DNA of 64,000 nucleotides, from NCBI RefSeq assembly GCF_018326425.1, contig NZ_AP024601.1:2220001-2284000 (forward strand). Reading direction: 5' to 3'. Positions within the stretch are counted from its first letter, which is position 1. Each line of letters starts with the position of its first letter. The translations under genes were made by a program, and so were the position numbers. Below are positions 60,507 through 64,000 of this stretch, in pieces. The notes beneath the pieces are model-generated. The model was not told the origin of the DNA, made no database searches, and was given only the letters and a program-made list of their open reading frames with translations. The DNA is from Polycladomyces abyssicola (GTDB taxonomy: Bacteria > Bacillota > Bacilli > Thermoactinomycetales > JIR-001).

Positions 60507-60741
60507 GCCGTTCCCCCCTGAATCCTGTGATGTCTCCATGTTATTATGATTGGGAAATGATGGTTTTATACTGCGGAGAGCGGCTTAGACAAATAAGATC
60601 ACGAAAATGGAAGGTTTAGCGGTTCCTTCGCCGAGGATTACGTTGTCGCCATGTTGGATGAGCTGGAAACTCCCGTTTTATCCGCAAGCGCTTTACGGTG
60701 GCATACTGATCCATTAACCCAGCTGATGGCGCGCCGAAGAA
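60507..60741. other. Intergenic region with a possible remnant
   Basis: A plus-strand frame reads NGRFSGSFAEDYVVAMLDELETPVLSASALRWHTDPL (about 60619-60730) like a real protein, but it has no start with a ribosome site and then runs antisense over the next gene. It could be the decayed end of an unknown gene. Confidence 0.35.
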
Positions 60742-61131
60742 TCATCCTGCCATCCGAACTTGTTCTTTATCCAGACGGATCGACCAATCCGGGCGCACTT
60801 CCCCCTCCACAGCTACCATCACGAGCACGCAGGTGGATTGATGGTAGTATGTCGAGAAAAAGTGCCAGGTCTCATCTTTCCAAATTTCCTCCGTATACAA
60901 CGGTGACGTTCCCGCCTTCTCCAACGCCACGCGCACGTTCTCCCCGGACAGCTCGATGTGAATCCGCCAATCTCTTTCTCTTTCTTTCAATCGGTCGTAT
61001 GCCGCCTCGGCGCTTGACTCATCCGCGAATGAAACAGCCACAAACGGTTCGGGCTGCCTCTCTTCCGCACTGTATCCGCCGATGAACACCCTTTCGGGTT
61101 GAAACAATCCGGTTTCCGGTTGTTTGTTCAT
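60742..61131 (-). CDS. Unrecognised acidic protein
   Basis: The 129-residue protein has no signal or membrane segment. It reads as a soluble alpha/beta protein (ERVFIGGYSAEERQPEPFVAVSFADESSAEAAYDRLKERERDWRIHIELSGENVRVALEKAG...). AAAGGGGAG lies 6 bases before ATG 61131. It is transcribed in the same direction as greA upstream but a terminator lies between. Function unknown. Confidence 0.7.
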   Translation of the reverse strand: MNKQPETGLFQPERVFIGGYSAEERQPEPFVAVSFADESSAEAAYDRLKERERDWRIHIELSGENVRVALEKAGTSPLYTEEIWKDETWHFFSTYYHQSTCVLVMVAVEGEVRPDWSIRLDKEQVRMAG

Positions 61132-61183
61132 TCGATTCTCCCCTTTAATCAAAGAAAAAACAAAAAATAGTTTATTTTCAAAA

Positions 61184-61226
61184 CAAAACAACGAAACAAA
61201 CACCCCCCATCAAACGATGGAGGGGG
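61184..61226 (-). terminator. Terminator downstream of greA
   Basis: On the minus strand CCCCCTCCATC-GTTT-GATGGGGGG (61226-61203) is followed by TGTTTGTTTCGTTGTTTTG. A second hairpin, GAGAGCCGTT...AACGGTTCTC (61276-61231), lies just after the greA stop. Confidence 0.7.
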
Positions 61227-61297
61227 AAGTGAGAACCGTTCTCCTGTCTTGCCCAGCGGCCAGGAAAACGGCTCTCTATTTTCCCGTAATTGACAGC

Positions 61298-61777
61298 TTA
61301 GTTGATCTCCAGGATTTTGAACTGGATCGTCCCCGACGGAACCGGGACATTGATAATTTCGCCTTCCCGTTTTCCGATCAGTTCGGCACCGATCGGCGAC
61401 TCGTTGGAAATTTTGCCTGCCGTCGGGTCAGATTCCGCACTGCCGACGATGATATACGTTTCCTTTTCTCCATCTGGCAACTCCTGAATGGTTACTTTGG
61501 CTCCAATGCTGACGTAGTTTTTGTTTTGCGCATCCTGATTGATGATTTTGGCGTTGCGAATCATGTTCTCCAACTGTACGATCCGGGATTCCACAAACGC
61601 TTGTTCCTCTTTGGCAGAATCGTATTCGGAGTTTTCGCTGAGGTCGCCTTGCGCGATGGCTTCTTTCAAACGTTGGGCGACTTCATGCCGCTTTTTCGTT
61701 CTCAGGTATTCCAACTCTTCCTTGACTTTGGCCAGACCTTCTTCGGTCAACAATACTTCTTTTTTCTGTTGAGACAT
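61298..61777 (-). CDS. greA: Transcription elongation factor GreA
   Basis: The 159-residue protein has the N-terminal coiled coil with the tip acidic residues ([25 protein letters not shown]) and the C-terminal FKBP-like domain ([54 protein letters not shown]). GreA inserts its coiled coil into the secondary channel of RNA polymerase and triggers cleavage of backtracked RNA. ATG 61777 has AAGGGAGGAATCGGT upstream. Full length. Confidence 0.97.
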   Translation of the reverse strand: MSQQKKEVLLTEEGLAKVKEELEYLRTKKRHEVAQRLKEAIAQGDLSENSEYDSAKEEQAFVESRIVQLENMIRNAKIINQDAQNKNYVSIGAKVTIQELPDGEKETYIIVGSAESDPTAGKISNESPIGAELIGKREGEIINVPVPSGTIQFKILEIN

Positions 61778-62155
61778 ACCGATTCCTCCCTTATCGACAA
61801 AACCATCCTCTTTGTCGCGGCCGGAATCCCGCCCAGTGTCGTGTTCCATTCATATGCAACCAGTTGTTTGAATTATCACGCACTTCCTACAACCGCGCAA
61901 AGAAAATGCAGGATCGCTCACCCCGATGAAATTACGAATGTTGCTGATACCACTTTTGGGAAGTAAGCGATTTCATGACCCTATTTGTGCAGGATTTTTT
62001 TCGCCAATCGAAAGTTGATTGCAGCTGAAAAATATCTTAACACATTTGTTGCATTCGTCCAAGAGAGCAAGTCCATTTTTTGCAAAGGCGGCTTGAACGT
62101 CTTACAATGTCCAAAGGGACATGATTGATCACGAGACGAAAAAGGAGAAGATGTG
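61778..62155. other. Intergenic region between divergent greA and CPBP genes
   Basis: No supported gene. A candidate promoter for the CPBP gene is at 62079-62108. No clear greA promoter was identified. Confidence 0.55.
62079..62108 (+). promoter_or_regulatory. Candidate promoter of the CPBP protease gene
   Basis: TTTGCA (62079-62084), 18-bp spacer, TACAAT (62103-62108). Confidence 0.4.
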
Positions 62156-63004
62156 ATGAACGTGCTAAAACTGGTCGGAAAATTGTTTCTCGTGTTCCTG
62201 TTGTCGGTGCTGGGTATCGTATTTTTCGTTTCATTGCTCTTCCCCCTCTATCCTGTGCATCGCTCCCTGATGCCCGTGATCGTAGGACAGAACACCGCGT
62301 TTGTGCTGGCCGCCTTTCTGGTATGGGCATGGTTGGAAAAAAAGCCGCTTGATGAGTTGGGTTTTGCGGAACCGTCCCCATTTCGCTCATTCCTTCGCGG
62401 AGCCGGTTGGGGATCATTCGGAATCGCTGTTCCGTTTGTGCTCCTGTTGACAACCGGCTGGCTGAGGGTGGACGGATTCCACTTCTCCTCGTCGACGGTG
62501 ACGGATTTCACATCCGCCCTGTCCGGCTTTTTGATCGTTGCCTTGGGTGAAGAAATCCTGGTCCGTGGCTACATACAGACCCTCATGGTACGACAATGGG
62601 GACGCATGATCGGGATCATCACCGCATCCCTACTATTTTGTGCCCTCCATTTGGGCAATCCAAACCTCTCTTGGCTCGCTTTGTTCAATCTCTTTTTGGC
62701 GGGTGTCATGCTGGGGACGGCCAAAGAAGCTTTTGGCGGATTGTGGACACCGATCGGGTTTCATTTTGCTTGGAATCTGTGCCAAGAGACGTTGTCGCTC
62801 CCCGTTTCCGGTCTGCATCTGATTGAACATCCCGTTTTGATCACAAGAGAAACAGGGCCCGTTTGGGTGACCGGCGGCGGGTTCGGACTGGAAGCAGGGG
62901 CCGCCGTCACCGTTTTGCTCATATCATTAACGGCGGCTTTTTGGCTCCAAAACCGCAATCGAACGAAATCCGATCATTTCCATACTTCCGGGTTGACCAG
63001 ATGA
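62156..63004 (+). CDS. CPBP family intramembrane glutamic endopeptidase (CAAX protease-like)
   Basis: The 282-residue membrane protein has about eight helices and the three CPBP motifs: EExxxR (GEEILVRGYI), FxxxH (FCALHLGN) and HxxxN (GFHFAWNLC). Members of this family cleave within or near the membrane; in Bacillota some process bacteriocin precursors or give immunity, most have no known substrate. ATG 62156 follows AAAGGAG; a GTG 3 bases upstream also fits. Its last 31 bp overlap the end of the convergent dehydrogenase gene. Confidence 0.88.
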   Translation: MNVLKLVGKLFLVFLLSVLGIVFFVSLLFPLYPVHRSLMPVIVGQNTAFVLAAFLVWAWLEKKPLDELGFAEPSPFRSFLRGAGWGSFGIAVPFVLLLTTGWLRVDGFHFSSSTVTDFTSALSGFLIVALGEEILVRGYIQTLMVRQWGRMIGIITASLLFCALHLGNPNLSWLALFNLFLAGVMLGTAKEAFGGLWTPIGFHFAWNLCQETLSLPVSGLHLIEHPVLITRETGPVWVTGGGFGLEAGAAVTVLLISLTAAFWLQNRNRTKSDHFHTSGLTR

Positions 63005-63948
63005 GGAGGTTTCTCACCGCGGAGAACAGACAACAGATTCTCCGCGGCCAACTTCGCCATTTTCATCCGCGTTTCCCATGTGGCACTGCCCAGATGAGGG
63101 GCTAACACCACTTGCTCCAGCTCGGCCAATCCCTCCGCCAAACGAGGCTCGTCTTCGTATACATCCAGTCCAGCCCCGGCAATTTCCCCTTCCTGCAGCG
63201 CCCGCACCAGCGCCCGTTCGTCCACCAACGGGCCACGGGCGGTATTGATGAGATAGGCGGTTCGCTTCATCCGACGCAATTCCGCTTCCCCGATGAGGTG
63301 GTGGGTCTCTGGCGTATACGGCGCATGAAGCGACACGAAATCCGCTTTCGCCAACAGCTCGTGCAAGGGTTGATAAACGACGCCCAGTCTATTTTCCTCC
63401 TGCGGGGTGAGTCGTGTGCGGGAATAGTAAAGCACACGCATGTCAAAGGCTTGGGCGCGACGAGCAACCGCCCGGCCGATACGCCCGAAGCCGACGATGC
63501 CCAATGTGGAACCATACACGTCTTTCCCCAGCATAAAGCGGGGTCCCCAACCCTGCCAGCGGCCGGAACGGGTCAAACGGTCCCCCTCTGTTACCCGGCG
63601 CGCCACATCCAACAACAACGCCCAGGTCAGGTCCGCTGTAGCTTCCGTCAACACATCAGGGGTGTTGGTCACGGGGATGCCCCGCTTGGTGGCTTCGACG
63701 ACGTCAATATTGTTGTATCCGACGGCATAATTGCTGATCACGCGCAAACCGGGGCAGGCGTCCATCACTTCCGCGTCAATCCGGTCGGTCAACATGCACA
63801 GGATCGCATCTTTGCCGCGAACCCCCTTCAATAGTTCCTCCCGCGACAAATCCCGGTCCCGAGCACCGATCGTCACTTGTCCGTATTGTTTCAATTGCTC
63901 CGTCACTTCCGGAAACAGCTCGCGTGTCACGAAAATGTGTACCGACAT
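62974..63948 (-). CDS. D-isomer-specific 2-hydroxyacid dehydrogenase (glyoxylate/hydroxypyruvate reductase type)
   Basis: The 324-residue NAD(P)-dependent enzyme has the catalytic domain (about 1-100 and 285-324) and the nucleotide-binding Rossmann domain with GIVGFGRIGRAVARRA. Active-site residues are visible: Arg in NTARGPLVDERALV, Glu in DVYEDEPRLAEGL and His in LAPHLGSATWETR. It matches GyaR/GhrB-type proteins that reduce glyoxylate or hydroxypyruvate. ATG 63948 has AGGAG 8 bases upstream. The last part of the gene overlaps the CPBP gene tail by 31 bp. Confidence 0.92.
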   Translation of the reverse strand: MSVHIFVTRELFPEVTEQLKQYGQVTIGARDRDLSREELLKGVRGKDAILCMLTDRIDAEVMDACPGLRVISNYAVGYNNIDVVEATKRGIPVTNTPDVLTEATADLTWALLLDVARRVTEGDRLTRSGRWQGWGPRFMLGKDVYGSTLGIVGFGRIGRAVARRAQAFDMRVLYYSRTRLTPQEENRLGVVYQPLHELLAKADFVSLHAPYTPETHHLIGEAELRRMKRTAYLINTARGPLVDERALVRALQEGEIAGAGLDVYEDEPRLAEGLAELEQVVLAPHLGSATWETRMKMAKLAAENLLSVLRGEKPPHLVNPEVWK

Positions 63949-63981
63949 GGAGTCCACTCCTGATTGTCTAGATATTGAGAC

Positions 63982-63996
63982 TGCTGACAAAGTGGT
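63982..63996. repeat. 15-bp word TGCTGACAAAGTGGT, copy 2
   Basis: Identical to 27443-27457; it lies 33 bp upstream of the dehydrogenase start and may continue past the window edge. Confidence 0.6.
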
Positions 63997-64000
63997 TTAG

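Noticed and set aside
1-64000. CRISPR array, prophage or complete insertion sequence
   Set aside because: No regular repeat-spacer array, no phage structural genes and no intact transposase were seen on either strand.

Overview
The window looks like a chromosomal core segment of an endospore-forming, moderately GC-rich, probably thermophilic Bacillales bacterium, most likely of the Thermoactinomycetaceae (Polycladomyces/Planifilum type). The reasons are strong AGGAGG ribosome sites with frequent GTG/TTG starts, an uninterrupted pro-sigK, a GerPA/GerPF-like spore protein, two T-box leaders, 6S RNA, and a gene order close to the Bacillus subtilis yrr/yrv region (alaS-ireB-ruvX-DUF1292-mltG, recD2, cysteine desulfurase-cymR, rarA, 6S RNA-aspS-hisS, rel-dtd). 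The genus is inference.

Layout. 1-10 kb is accessory: the tail of a PhoD-like phosphatase, an M24 peptidase, a decayed gene-poor stretch (1.5-3.0 kb), a Sir2 deacetylase, an amidase_6 exoprotein, a TetR-regulated Gdx/SugE-type SMR exporter with a clear operator, sigK, and a secreted serine hydrolase. 10-16.6 kb holds an AEC-type carrier, a class B PBP, a Tat-exported PhoX directly followed by tatA, a small GerP-like protein and a VOC-PNPOx fusion. 16.7-24.4 kb is the mltG/DUF1292/ruvX/ireB/alaS block with an alaS T-box, an AI-2E family permease and three small proteins. 24.5-35.2 kb carries recD2, an unknown zinc protein in the place usually held by mnmA, cysteine desulfurase, cymR, rarA, a HAD nucleotidase, 6S RNA, aspS and hisS, the last two under one T-box whose specifier region reads GACAC.

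35.2-45.7 kb: a cupin regulator divergent from an EamA transporter, an M20 amidohydrolase, hemZ, transketolase, dtd and rel. A 105-nt structured leader without an assigned family precedes rel. 45.8-54.9 kb: a class A PBP, then addA and addB (4-bp overlap); AddB shows no N-terminal Walker A motif. 55-64 kb: an Fnr/Crp regulator, a truncated haemoglobin with an exact TGTGA-N6-TCACA box at -41.5, a Nudix hydrolase, an exported unknown protein, an ArsR-SRPBCC pair with twin operators, fabF, greA, a CPBP protease and a D-2-hydroxyacid dehydrogenase.

How it works together: most genes serve translation (alaS, aspS, hisS, dtd), the stringent response (rel), recombination and repair (addAB, recD2, ruvX, rarA), cell-wall synthesis (mltG, two PBPs) and sulfur metabolism (desulfurase, cymR). 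Several small self-contained regulator-plus-effector modules are inserted between them. No CRISPR array, prophage, complete insertion sequence, tRNA or rRNA gene was seen. The best candidates for something undescribed are the rel leader RNA, the VOC-PNPOx fusion, the unknown zinc protein beside the cysteine desulfurase, and AddB without a Walker A motif.
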